Positions 25,476 through 34,287 of a stretch of DNA of 64,000 bases are shown here, one piece after another; position 1 is the first letter of the stretch, and each line of letters opens with the position of its first letter. A program made the translations under genes and the position numbers. The stretch is from JANNYA01 sp031422315 (lineage in GTDB: Bacteria > Pseudomonadota > Gammaproteobacteria > Xanthomonadales > SZUA-5). A model generated the notes under the pieces. That model did no database searches. It saw only the letters and a program-made list of their open reading frames with translations, and was not told the DNA's origin. The stretch spans positions 62,001-126,000 of the forward strand of contig JANOQN010000064.1 in the NCBI GenBank assembly GCA_031422315.1. The letters are read 5' to 3'.

Positions 25476-25849
25476 TCACTGCGTCCGAGACGACGAAACG
25501 CCGCCCCGCGCAATCGCATACCGATCCGCTGTTAAAGAATCGGAAATGCTGGCAGTTTTACTAGGCGTCAGCCTAATTTGCCTAAGTGCCGCCATGAGCA
25601 ACGATTCGTTGACGAGCGCGTGCGGTCCTTTGCCTCGTACTACCCAAAGCTGCTGAGAACTTTGGAGCTGCAGCGTAGCCAGTTCATCAAGCAGCCAATC
25701 GATATCCGCTGCAGCGTGGAGTGGTGCTATCCAAATTTTCGCGCCAAACTTGGGGCCGGTGTTTGCAGTTTTTTGAGCCAGCTGCGCGCATCGCGCTCGT
25801 TCAAGCCTAGCCAAAGCGGGCCCTCTGTTCGTTGAAACTCTACCAGAAT
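25476..25849 (-). pseudogene. Possible small gene broken by a frameshift after uvrD
   Basis: Right after uvrD on the same strand, one frame gives a protein-like stretch (VEFQRTEGPLWLGLNERDAR then SWLKKLQ) that ends soon after a run of six A (complement of T at 25769-25774). The neighbouring frame then gives a second protein-like stretch (FGAKIWIAPLHAAADIDWLL through LATLQLQSSQQLWVVRG and SLLMAALRQIRLT) to a stop at 25476. Joined, they would make a protein of about 120 residues. I do not recognise the family. It may be a real frameshift, a sequencing error, or an ordinary gene using only the second frame from an upstream GTG. Confidence 0.4.
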
Positions 25850-25851
25850 TC

Positions 25852-28098
25852 CTAAATCGCCCGCAGCCCTGCACTCGCTAACTGCAGCCATTTGGTCGCG
25901 CCGCTATCAAAGCGTACTTCAACGCGCAAATAGGCACCATGGCCTTCGGCGGAGATCAAAATGCCGTCGCCAAATAGCGGGTGGCGTACGCCGCCTCCGA
26001 GTTTGAACTGCTGGGGTGCATTTTGATTGCTATGGCCTGAGTGCCCCGCGGCGCGGCGCTTGGGGCGAATTTCATCAAGCAAGTTTTTCGGAATTTCGCT
26101 GATAAAACGCGAGCCGCGTTGAAATTGCAGCTGGCCGTAGCGGCGGCGGCTTTCCGCATAAGTCAATGTTAGCTGCTGGCGCGCCCGGGTAATGCCGACA
26201 TAAGCTAAGCGACGTTCTTCTTCCAGCGCGCTGGCGCCATCGTCAACTGCGCGCTGGGTTGGGAACAGGCCTTCTTCTAAGCCAGATACGAATACCTGTG
26301 GAAACTCAAGGCCTTTGGCGGCGTGCAGGGTCATCAGCTGCACGGCATCTTCCCAGGGCTTGGACTGATGCTCACCCGCTTCTAATGCAGCGTAACCCAG
26401 AAAGCTCTGTAGTAGCGTGTTTGCTTCAGGCTCAGCATTTTCGCCAGGCGCGGCGGGGCCATCTTCGGGTTGCTCGAGCGGCGGCGGCTCAAATCGGCGC
26501 GCCACGCTGACTAACTCTTGCAAGTTTTCTGCGCGGCCTTCCTCAGCTTTTTCTTCGCGCTGGTAGTGCGCCAGCAGGTTTGATTTCTCCAACATGCGTT
26601 CAATCAGCGCGGGTAATTCCAGCGTTTTGCTTTGCTCGGTCAGCTCAACTACTAGCTCAATCAGCGCTTTAATGCCGGTTTTAGCTTTGCCGACAATTCG
26701 GGGCAGATCACCCGCCGTGGGCTCGTCAAACCCGTCAATATTTTGCGCAGCAGCGCCGGTAATGCTTTGCCAAAGCGACCAAGATCGCGCTTTTGCGTGC
26801 GCGCGCAGGCCTTCGAGCGTTTTTTCACCGACGCCGCGCGGCGGCACCGCCACGGCGCGTTCGAGCGCTACATCATCCAGCGGATTGGTAAGCAACCTAA
26901 GATAGGCGAGCGCGTCTTTGATTTCTGCGCGCTCAAAAAACCGCAGCCCGCCATACACGCGATACGCCATACCGCGCGCCATCAGCGCCTCTTCTAGGGC
27001 TCTTGATTGCATATTGCTGCGATATAAAATCGCGTGCGCGCGCCGATCTGCGCCGGTGTCTACATTGGCTTTAATCTTCTCGACGATATAGCGTGCTTCT
27101 TCTTGCTCATCATGCGCAGCGAACAGCGTTACTAGGCTCCCTTCGGGCTGGTCGGACCACAGCTCTTTGCCCATGCGCCCGCTGTTATTGGCGATCACCG
27201 CATTGGCAGCCGCCAAAATTGTGTTGCTCGAGCGATAGTTTTGCTCAAGCCGGATCGTGCTGACCTCAGGGTAGCGGGTAGCTGCGTAATCGCGTAAAAA
27301 GCGCTGCATGTTTTCGACGCGTGCGCCGCGCCACGAATAAATCGACTGATCATCATCACCGACCACAAATGCTTGGCCGCTCTCGCCAGTTAACAATTTG
27401 ACCCAGGCATATTGTACGGTGTTGGTATCTTGAAACTCATCCACCAACACATGCGAAAAACGCTGCCGATAGTGCAGCAATAGCGCCTCATGATTCAGTA
27501 GCATTTCTTGGCAGCGCAATAAAAGCTCAGCAAAATCAACCGCATTGGCGCGCTGACAGGCGGCCTCGTAAGCGCGATAGATGTCGATTTGCATCGGCTC
27601 TTGCGGGTGATTGCCAACTTGTATTGAGCTAGGCCGCAAGCCCTCATCCTTCCAGGCGTTGATTAGCCACATTGAGCTTTTCGGCGGATATTGTTCGGCA
27701 TCTAATTTCATATCGGCATGCACGCGCTTGAGCATGCGCAGCTGATCGTCGGCGTCCAAAATCTGAAAACCGGGCTCTAATCCAGCTTCTTTCGGGTGTA
27801 GCCGCAGCAGCTTATTGGCTAGCCCATGGAATGTGCCGACCCACAAACCCCGGTGCGGGGTATCCAGCAGCGTTTCCACCCGCGCGCGCATTTCAGCTGC
27901 GGCTTTATTGGTAAAGGTGACCGCTAAAATCGCATGCGGCCAAACTTTTTCCACCGTGCAAAGGTAAGCAATGCGCCGGGTCAGCACGCTGGTTTTGCCA
28001 GATCCAGCGCCGGCAAGTACCAAATAGTGCCCAGGCGGCGCAGCCACAGCTTCACGCTGGCGCGCGTTTAAGCCCTCCAGCAGTTCGCTAAAGTCCAT
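25852..28098 (-). CDS. uvrD: DNA helicase II
   Basis: 748 residues, slightly longer than E. coli UvrD. It is a superfamily 1A helicase: LAGAGSGKTSVLTRRIAYL (motif I), LVDEFQDTNTVQYAW (motif II), VGDDDQSIYSWRGA (motif III), VRHPLFGDGILISAEGHG near the C terminus being the UvrD-type Tudor-like tail that contacts RNA polymerase. It unwinds 3'-5' during nucleotide excision and mismatch repair. It is the third gene of a dapA-lipoprotein-uvrD run with gaps of only about 20-25 bases. Confidence 0.94.
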   Translation of the reverse strand: MDFSELLEGLNARQREAVAAPPGHYLVLAGAGSGKTSVLTRRIAYLCTVEKVWPHAILAVTFTNKAAAEMRARVETLLDTPHRGLWVGTFHGLANKLLRLHPKEAGLEPGFQILDADDQLRMLKRVHADMKLDAEQYPPKSSMWLINAWKDEGLRPSSIQVGNHPQEPMQIDIYRAYEAACQRANAVDFAELLLRCQEMLLNHEALLLHYRQRFSHVLVDEFQDTNTVQYAWVKLLTGESGQAFVVGDDDQSIYSWRGARVENMQRFLRDYAATRYPEVSTIRLEQNYRSSNTILAAANAVIANNSGRMGKELWSDQPEGSLVTLFAAHDEQEEARYIVEKIKANVDTGADRRAHAILYRSNMQSRALEEALMARGMAYRVYGGLRFFERAEIKDALAYLRLLTNPLDDVALERAVAVPPRGVGEKTLEGLRAHAKARSWSLWQSITGAAAQNIDGFDEPTAGDLPRIVGKAKTGIKALIELVVELTEQSKTLELPALIERMLEKSNLLAHYQREEKAEEGRAENLQELVSVARRFEPPPLEQPEDGPAAPGENAEPEANTLLQSFLGYAALEAGEHQSKPWEDAVQLMTLHAAKGLEFPQVFVSGLEEGLFPTQRAVDDGASALEEERRLAYVGITRARQQLTLTYAESRRRYGQLQFQRGSRFISEIPKNLLDEIRPKRRAAGHSGHSNQNAPQQFKLGGGVRHPLFGDGILISAEGHGAYLRVEVRFDSGATKWLQLASAGLRAI

Positions 28099-28119
28099 CG
28101 GTAACGACTACCTTGCTAA

Positions 28120-28425
28120 CTATCGCTGTGCTTCTGGTTTCTCAATAATTTCCGGAACTGCGCCTGCAGGTTTCGCCACTTCGGGTGGTGCGTGGCCGTT
28201 ATCGACCCATTCGGTTTTGCCATCGGGAACGGCCAAGCTTGGATCCACCGCTGGGCGCTCTTTGCCTTCCGGCACTTCAAGAACCTTGACGGTTTGGGTG
28301 TTTTTATACGGGTCAGCCGGTAAAAAGCGCGCGCAGCCTGAGCTAAGCAGCACCGCGCCGATCACTAAACACAGTGCAGTGCGTGGGTAGGCAATATTCG
28401 CTGCGAATTGCGTAGATATAGTCAT
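28120..28425 (-). CDS. Short lipoprotein, possibly a reduced BamC-like protein
   Basis: 101 residues. An N-terminal hydrophobic segment ends in LLSSGC, a lipoprotein signal. The mature part is only about 70 residues, without a folded-domain look, rich in Pro, Glu and Lys (VKVLEVPEGKERPAVDPSLA). In many gammaproteobacteria the gene after dapA is bamC (nlpB), whose unstructured N terminus has a similar character. Position and this resemblance suggest a BamC cut down to its N-terminal region, but the evidence is weak and it could be an unrelated lipoprotein. Confidence 0.65.
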   Translation of the reverse strand: MTISTQFAANIAYPRTALCLVIGAVLLSSGCARFLPADPYKNTQTVKVLEVPEGKERPAVDPSLAVPDGKTEWVDNGHAPPEVAKPAGAVPEIIEKPEAQR

Positions 28426-28450
28426 GAGTTACCTTAAGAAATAGTGCGGA

Positions 28451-29410
28451 TTAGGCCGCTTGATGCATGAAGAGTTTAGCGTGCTGGCGCACCGCATTAA
28501 GCGCGTTTCGCAACGCTGGGTGATGCACGTCGGATAATGTGGTTAAGGGTAGCCGAAGCTCGGGCGTGCAAAGGTTAAGCTCAGCAAGCGCCCATTTGAT
28601 CGGAATTGGGTTCGGCTCCAACGCTAAAGCGTCAAAAAGTGGTGCCAGTGCGGCATTGAGCTGTCTAGCTTCCGCTAAATTCGTACTGGAAAGCGTGAAC
28701 AGATCGCTCATGTGGCGCGGCACTGCATTTGCCGCCACGCTAATCAGGCCCACTGCGCCGAGCTTAAATGCGTCTAACGCGGTCGGATCGTCACCACTCA
28801 GCACCGCAAAGTCTGCGCTTTGTAGCGCTAGCAGCGCGCGCATGCGGCCCATATTGGGCAGCGCTTCTTTAATGCCGATAATTTGCGGATGCACACACAA
28901 ACGCGCCGTCGTGTCAGGCAACAAATCGCAACCCGTGCGGCTCGGTACGTTGTATAAAATGATAGGTAAATCTGCTAAATCGGCAAGCGTACTGTAGTGC
29001 CGATACAGGCCTTCGGCGGTAGGCCGCACGTAAGCTGGCGTTACGATAAGCGCAGCGTCTGCGCCGCAATCGCGCGCGATTTGGGTCAAACGCAGCGTTT
29101 TTTGAGTGTTGGGAAGCCCGGTTCCGGCGATCAGCCTAAAACTCACGGGTGCCTTAGCTGATACGATTTTGCGCGCCAATTCGAGCAGGCTGACGAACTC
29201 CGATTCTTCCAAAGCCGCCGATTCACCGGTGCTGCCCGCCACCACAATGCCCGCGCTGCCCGCCCAAATTTGGTACTGCACCAATTTTGAGAAAGCCGGC
29301 AAATCCAGCTCACCCGAGCTCAGAAACGGCGTTGCGATCGCGCAAATGCTGCCGCTATAAGGTTGTATCGCTGATTGCGTGGCTCGATCCAAAGTTTGCT
29401 CCTGTTTCAC
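28451..29410 (-). CDS. dapA: 4-hydroxy-tetrahydrodipicolinate synthase
   Basis: 319 residues, about 25 longer than E. coli DapA because of an N-terminal extension of some 20 residues. The core has AIATPFLSSGELDLPAF, VAGSTGESAALEESE, the catalytic Tyr in LPIILYNVPSRTGCDL and the Schiff-base Lys in IIGIKEALPN. It condenses pyruvate with aspartate semialdehyde in lysine and diaminopimelate synthesis. First gene of the run leading to the lipoprotein and uvrD genes. Confidence 0.92.
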   Translation of the reverse strand: MKQEQTLDRATQSAIQPYSGSICAIATPFLSSGELDLPAFSKLVQYQIWAGSAGIVVAGSTGESAALEESEFVSLLELARKIVSAKAPVSFRLIAGTGLPNTQKTLRLTQIARDCGADAALIVTPAYVRPTAEGLYRHYSTLADLADLPIILYNVPSRTGCDLLPDTTARLCVHPQIIGIKEALPNMGRMRALLALQSADFAVLSGDDPTALDAFKLGAVGLISVAANAVPRHMSDLFTLSSTNLAEARQLNAALAPLFDALALEPNPIPIKWALAELNLCTPELRLPLTTLSDVHHPALRNALNAVRQHAKLFMHQAA

Positions 29411-29528
29411 CGGGCTGGATAATAGCAGTGGAGTATTAGAGTGCGGAAAGGGGACGCAAATCTCACTTCACTTGACAGGCGTCATTTCAATCCATTAATT
29501 TAAACCTGTACGTACAGCGGAGAAGTTT

Positions 29529-29861
29529 ATGGAATCCACTCTATCTTTGACCGAATTGCGCCAGCGATTGTTTGAACTGGCAGACCAAGTGATTGCGCAC
29601 GGCGGTTCGATTGCGATTATGAGAAAAGGTGTGCGTTTGGTACTCAAGCGGGAAGAATCGCCCGAACCCTATTCGCGCCTCTCAAAGCTCAAAGTGCAAG
29701 AACTTGAAATCGGGCCACTGATTCGACCCGATGAATCGCCCGCAATTTGGCAGCCGTTTGTGCCTGAGCTGGGAATGGGGGTAGCCGAACCAACCGTTAG
29801 CTATGGCGTTCGGGAATTGCGATCAAATCGAGCCACGCGTGTCATCAAAGCCAAAAAGTAG
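29529..29861 (+). CDS. Probable Phd-like antitoxin
   Basis: 110 residues. The first half (MESTLSLTELRQRLFELADQ then GGSIAIMRKGVRLVLKREE) follows a Phd/YefM-like DNA-binding plan; the second half is longer than usual for an antitoxin and ends in a basic tail (RATRVIKAKK). It precedes a PIN toxin gene by eight bases on the same strand. The region before 29529 has a short CGTACGTAC-like palindrome about ten bases upstream which could be an operator. Confidence 0.75.
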   Translation: MESTLSLTELRQRLFELADQVIAHGGSIAIMRKGVRLVLKREESPEPYSRLSKLKVQELEIGPLIRPDESPAIWQPFVPELGMGVAEPTVSYGVRELRSNRATRVIKAKK

Positions 29862-29869
29862 GGTAAGTC

Positions 29870-30253
29870 ATGATTGATAGCGCGATGCTTGACACTCACG
29901 TTGCCATCGCACTCTACAAAGGGCAGATAAGCGGTTTCTCCAAGCATGCAAAACGCCTGCTCGACAGTGCTGCGCTCAGTTTTTCGCCAATAGTTCGTTT
30001 TGAGATTGAGTTGCTGTTTGAAATTGGCAGGATTCGTGAAAGCGCTGACTCAGTGTGTGGATACCTTGCACGCGAATTGAATGTTCGCGAAAGCCCGGAA
30101 TCCCTGCGTGAAATCGTCCCCTACGCGATGCGATTTGGCTTTTCGCGCGATCCTTTTGATCGCTTGATCATCGCTCACGCTGAGCTGCTGCGCGTTCCGC
30201 TGATCACTTTGGATGAGTTGCTTCTCGCAAAATTTCCGCGCGCAATATGCTGA
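29870..30253 (+). CDS. PIN-domain toxin (VapC-like)
   Basis: 127 residues. AMLDTHVAIALYKGQ is the first acidic strand, SPIVRFEIELLFEIGRI carries the conserved Glu, and FSRDPFDRLIIAHAELL and PLITLDELL the last two acidic sites. The DPFDRLI block is typical of toxins paired with Phd antitoxins. This sixth module lies well away from the island at 6.6-15.7 kb, between dapA and the helicase gene. Confidence 0.87.
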   Translation: MIDSAMLDTHVAIALYKGQISGFSKHAKRLLDSAALSFSPIVRFEIELLFEIGRIRESADSVCGYLARELNVRESPESLREIVPYAMRFGFSRDPFDRLIIAHAELLRVPLITLDELLLAKFPRAIC

Positions 30254-30274
30254 GTGCGCGCAGGCCTGTACGCG

Positions 30275-32797
30275 TTAACTTGCCTCCAAAACCTCCGCCA
30301 TCCTCGCAATACGCTCACTCGCAGTCTCATTACTCATGCTTTCGCGCAGGCGCTCAGCCCACAGTGGGAACGCCATCGGCGAAAGCCGTTTGCTGTCGAT
30401 AATTCTTAGCGTTTGCCCGGCAATTTGATCGAGTGCAATTTGCAGCTGGCGCGCGCCGAGCTGCACCTCTAATACGTCACGATGGGTTTGTTCGAGCAAG
30501 ATGTGACCAGCATCGTGCTGCGTTAGCGCATTGAACAGCAATCCAGCCGAAGCTTGTAGCTGGCGCGTGGATTTGACTTTGCCGGGTGGTGCTTGCAATA
30601 GCAATCCTGAGACTCTGGCGATCTCGCGAAAATGCCGACGCGCGAGCTCACCGGAGTTAATCGCCGCGAGTAAGTCTGCAATCAGGTTGGTTGGATTAAG
30701 TAGCTTGGTCAATGCAGCCTGACTGCAATCAAACGCAGTCTCTGCCAGCAGCTCGAAGCCATAATCATTGACCGCAAAGGAAAAGCTGTTGCGCTTGATT
30801 TGACTGGCGCGGTGCGCAATGAGCGCTGCCATGCCTTCATTGACTTGGCGTCCGCCAAACGGGTAGACAAATAGGTGCCAGCCCTCTTTGCTTTGCAGGC
30901 GCTCAATCAGCAGTTCGCCCAGTTTTGGGAGCGCGCTTTGCTCGGCCTGTGCGCGTAAGCTGGGCGCCAGCAGCGCGACTTCAGGCCCGTATTGCAGCTG
31001 CACGTTTTCAGCGCTGATCGTTTGCGGCATGCGCACCATCTGATCTAGCGTTTCACGCATCACGCCCGCGAGTTCGGTCGAGAGCGCCAGCTTGCCGCCG
31101 CTCCAGCGCGGTACCGTGGCATTTTGGCTTTTGGCTGGCACGACAAATGCCACCAGCTCATGGATGCGTTTGAGCTGCAATACGCGCCCGGAAAAAACAA
31201 ACTGATCGCCTGGATTGAGCCTGGTGATAAAGCTCTCTTCGATCACGCCGACGTTCGCGCCGCCCTGCATGCGCACCTGCACCGCGCCGTTCGCCACGAT
31301 TGTGCCGATACCATAGCGGTGCCGCTGTGCAATGGATTTAGATGGAACAGTGAACCATCCATCCGCATCAGCGCTGACGCGTTGAAATTCCGGGTAATTC
31401 GCTAAGGCATCGCCGCCAAACTGGATAAAACTTAGGATGCGATCAAAGCTGGCACGCTCAAGCTGCGCAAAGCTATAGGCGCTGCACACCTCTTCAAACA
31501 TGGCGTTCTCAGCAAATCCAGTCCCGAGCGCAATCGTGACTAGGTGCTGCGCCAATACGTCCAGTGCTAGCATCGGCGGGCTACGTTGTTCGACGATTTT
31601 GCATTGCACGGCTACGCGTGCGGCATAAATCTCAAGTAATTCAAAAGCATGCGTCGGAATAAATTTAAGCTTGGACACTTGCCCGGGTGCATGGCCTGAG
31701 CGCCCGGCGCGCTGCAATAATCTGGCGATACCTTTGGGAGAGCCTAGCTGGATGCTTTGCTCAACATCGGAAAAATCCACGCCCAAATCCAGCGATGAGG
31801 TTGCCACCACGCACCTAAGTGCACCCGATTTCAGCCCCGCTTCCACGCCCGCGCGCACGTCACGATCGAGCGAACCGTGGTGTAAGCCTAGAATTTGCTC
31901 CGCATTGGGAATAACGGCGGCCAATGCCCGGTGCCAAAGCTCTGCCTGCGCCCTGGTGTTGGTAAATAGCAGCGTAGATTTTGCCTGGAAAATTGCTTGC
32001 ACTACTTTTTCAAGCTGCTGCAAACCCATGTGCCCGGCTTTGGGAAAGCGCTCCAAACTGTCGGGCAGCAGCGTATCGATCTCTATTAACTTGTTGCTAG
32101 TGGCATGCACGACCATCGATTTCGCAGCGCCGATTTTTAAACTGCTCGATCCCATCAGAATCTGCTGCGCCTGCTCAAGATTGCCGAGCGTGGCAGATAA
32201 GCCCAGCACCCGTAAATCTTGATTAAGTAATCGCAATCTCGCCAAACAAAGCTCTAGCTGCACGCCGCGTTTAGAGCCGAGCAGCTCATGCCATTCATCC
32301 ACCACAACGCCTTGTAAGTTAGCTAATTGCGCGGTGCTACTGGCGTAGGAAAGCAGCAAGGACAAACTTTCGGGCGTGGTAATCAGCACGTCAGGCAGCT
32401 GTTTTTTCTGTTTGGCGCGCTGGCTGCTGGTGGTATCTGACGTGCGCAATTCAATGCGCAGATGCAAGCCTAACTGCTGGCACACCTGTTCGATGCTTAA
32501 GCGAGTGTCCGCCGCCAGCGCACGCATCGGTGTTAGCCATAGCAGCGTGGTTTTCATGGCTGGGTTGGCCAGTCGCTCAAGAAGCGGCCCGCCGATCGCC
32601 GCAAGGGTTTTACCGCTGCCAGTTGGCGCGTGAAGTAGCAAGGAATTACCAGCTAGCCAGTGCTGCCAAATCTGCCGCTGAAATTCGGCGGTCTGCCAGC
32701 CTCGGGCAGTGAACCAAGCGGTGAGCTGCGTGAGTGCGGCTTGCGTTTGCGGCACTGTGACTCGCTGGTTTGGCTTTGGAATGGCAAACGGTAGCAA
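30275..32797 (-). CDS. Lhr-like DEXH helicase of the ligase-associated type
   Basis: 840 residues. Motifs: LLHAPTGSGKTLAA (I), VVDEWHELLGSKRGVQLELC (II, the DEWHEL form typical of helicases linked to bacterial ATP-dependent DNA ligases), LSATLGN (III), ASSLDLGVDF and LQRAGRSGHAPG (V and VI). The C-terminal half follows the Lhr-core winged-helix and accessory-domain pattern. Family members are often encoded with an ATP-dependent ligase, an exonuclease and a phosphoesterase in a DNA-damage module; none of these is next to the gene here. It converges with the PIN toxin gene. Confidence 0.88.
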   Translation of the reverse strand: MLPFAIPKPNQRVTVPQTQAALTQLTAWFTARGWQTAEFQRQIWQHWLAGNSLLLHAPTGSGKTLAAIGGPLLERLANPAMKTTLLWLTPMRALAADTRLSIEQVCQQLGLHLRIELRTSDTTSSQRAKQKKQLPDVLITTPESLSLLLSYASSTAQLANLQGVVVDEWHELLGSKRGVQLELCLARLRLLNQDLRVLGLSATLGNLEQAQQILMGSSSLKIGAAKSMVVHATSNKLIEIDTLLPDSLERFPKAGHMGLQQLEKVVQAIFQAKSTLLFTNTRAQAELWHRALAAVIPNAEQILGLHHGSLDRDVRAGVEAGLKSGALRCVVATSSLDLGVDFSDVEQSIQLGSPKGIARLLQRAGRSGHAPGQVSKLKFIPTHAFELLEIYAARVAVQCKIVEQRSPPMLALDVLAQHLVTIALGTGFAENAMFEEVCSAYSFAQLERASFDRILSFIQFGGDALANYPEFQRVSADADGWFTVPSKSIAQRHRYGIGTIVANGAVQVRMQGGANVGVIEESFITRLNPGDQFVFSGRVLQLKRIHELVAFVVPAKSQNATVPRWSGGKLALSTELAGVMRETLDQMVRMPQTISAENVQLQYGPEVALLAPSLRAQAEQSALPKLGELLIERLQSKEGWHLFVYPFGGRQVNEGMAALIAHRASQIKRNSFSFAVNDYGFELLAETAFDCSQAALTKLLNPTNLIADLLAAINSGELARRHFREIARVSGLLLQAPPGKVKSTRQLQASAGLLFNALTQHDAGHILLEQTHRDVLEVQLGARQLQIALDQIAGQTLRIIDSKRLSPMAFPLWAERLRESMSNETASERIARMAEVLEAS

Positions 32798-33109
32798 GGT
32801 GAGTGTGAAGAGCTCGCTGCCGGTGGAAGAGCTGGAAAACTAAGCGAGCGTCCACTGAAGCGATACCGGTGCGATCAGCCTCATACGCCAAAATGAGCCA
32901 GAATGCGCCAGAATGAGTCCCCAAAGCGAGTCGACCCGTAAAATCCCAAAGACAATCCATTCTAGAACTCAATAATAGAAATAGAACTTAGCGGCAGTCT
33001 GCAGCGTTCACACTCGGTTTTGCTAAACTCCGTCCGCTGACTCAAGTTCGACCGAAACTTTTTCTTGCACTGCCTGGAGCCCACTATTAGCACGCCTCTT
33101 TCCTCGGCC

Positions 33110-33742
33110 ATGTTGAAGCCCGCACGCTTTGCCGATTGCGCCACGATTATCGCGCAGGCCGGCAAAGAGCTGTACGCGCTCGGCTGGACGCCTGCGACCA
33201 GCAGCAATTTTTCGATGCGTTTGGATGAAAATCATATTGCCATTACGGTGTCTGGCCGTCACAAAGGCCGCCTTACTCCCGATGACGTCATGGTGATTGA
33301 TTTGAATGGCAAAGCAGTCGACACCAGCGCAAAGCCGTCGGCTGAAACGCTGCTGCACACACAGATTTATGCGCGATTTCCAGAAACCGGCGCGGTGTTG
33401 CACACGCATTCGCGCGCGCAGACGCTGGCTTCTAAACTGTTCGAGAAGCGCGGCGAAATTGTGTTTGAAGATTATGAACTGCTGAAAGCCTTCACCGGCC
33501 ATAAAACCCACGATATGGCGATGCGGGTGCCGGTATTTCCGAACACGCAAGATATGCCGGCGTTGGCCAACGATATCAATGCATTTATTGATCGCCAGCC
33601 GATCACGCACGGTTATTTAATTGAAGGCCACGGTATTTATGCCTGGGGCACCAGCATGGATGAAGCGCGTCGACATTTGGACGCGTTTGAATTTCTGCTT
33701 CAATGCGAGCTGGAGTTATTAAAAATGAGGCGACCAGAATGA
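33110..33742 (+). CDS. mtnB: Methylthioribulose-1-phosphate dehydratase
   Basis: 210 residues from the ATG at 33110; an in-frame TTG at 33065 would add 15 residues and cannot be excluded because neither has a strong ribosome-binding site. Class II aldolase fold: TPATSSNFSMRLDENHIAIT, the zinc ligands in AVLHTHSRAQTLAS, and HGYLIEGHGIYAWGTSMDEA. It dehydrates methylthioribulose 1-phosphate in methionine salvage. The stop overlaps mtnD (ATGA). Confidence 0.93.
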   Translation: MLKPARFADCATIIAQAGKELYALGWTPATSSNFSMRLDENHIAITVSGRHKGRLTPDDVMVIDLNGKAVDTSAKPSAETLLHTQIYARFPETGAVLHTHSRAQTLASKLFEKRGEIVFEDYELLKAFTGHKTHDMAMRVPVFPNTQDMPALANDINAFIDRQPITHGYLIEGHGIYAWGTSMDEARRHLDAFEFLLQCELELLKMRRPE

Positions 33743-34287
33743 GTCGATTACGTATTTTTGATGTGCATGCACCCGCAGCGCCGCAGCGAGTTACCGAGCA
33801 CGCTGACGACATAACCGCAGCGCTAGCACCCATCGGCGTGCGATTTAGCCGCTGGCAAACCGCTCAGAATTTGGCGCAAGGCACGGAGCCCGATGCGGTT
33901 TTGGCGGCCTATGAGCGCGAGATCAGCGCGCTCAAACTGTCCGGCGGCTACTCCAGTGTCGATGTGGTCAGCATGCATCCGGCGCACCCGAGTAAAGATG
34001 CGCTGCGCACTAAGTTTTTAGCCGAACACACGCACGCCGAGGATGAGATTCGCTTTTTTGTTGGCGGCTGCGGGCTGTTTACCATTCGCACGGAAACGCA
34101 AGTGTTTGAAGTCAAATGCGAAGCAAATGATCTAATTCACGTGCCGGCGGGCACAAGGCATTGGTTTGATATGGGCGCCGAGCCGTTTTTTATTGCGATT
34201 CGCATTTTTGGCAATCCAGAAGGCTGGGTCGCTAATTTTACTGGCGATGCCATTGCCGAGCGCTTTCCTAGACTGGAAGCTAGCTAA
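33739..34287 (+). CDS. mtnD: Acireductone dioxygenase
   Basis: 182 residues from the ATG overlapping the mtnB stop. Cupin with metal ligands in FLAEHTHAEDEIRFFVGG (His-x-His-x4-Glu) and the later GTRHWFDMG. With iron it makes the keto acid precursor of methionine from acireductone. The next gene begins on the last base of the stop codon. The enolase-phosphatase gene mtnC, which often lies directly beside mtnB and mtnD in this group, is absent from this position. Confidence 0.94.
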   Translation: MSRLRIFDVHAPAAPQRVTEHADDITAALAPIGVRFSRWQTAQNLAQGTEPDAVLAAYEREISALKLSGGYSSVDVVSMHPAHPSKDALRTKFLAEHTHAEDEIRFFVGGCGLFTIRTETQVFEVKCEANDLIHVPAGTRHWFDMGAEPFFIAIRIFGNPEGWVANFTGDAIAERFPRLEAS

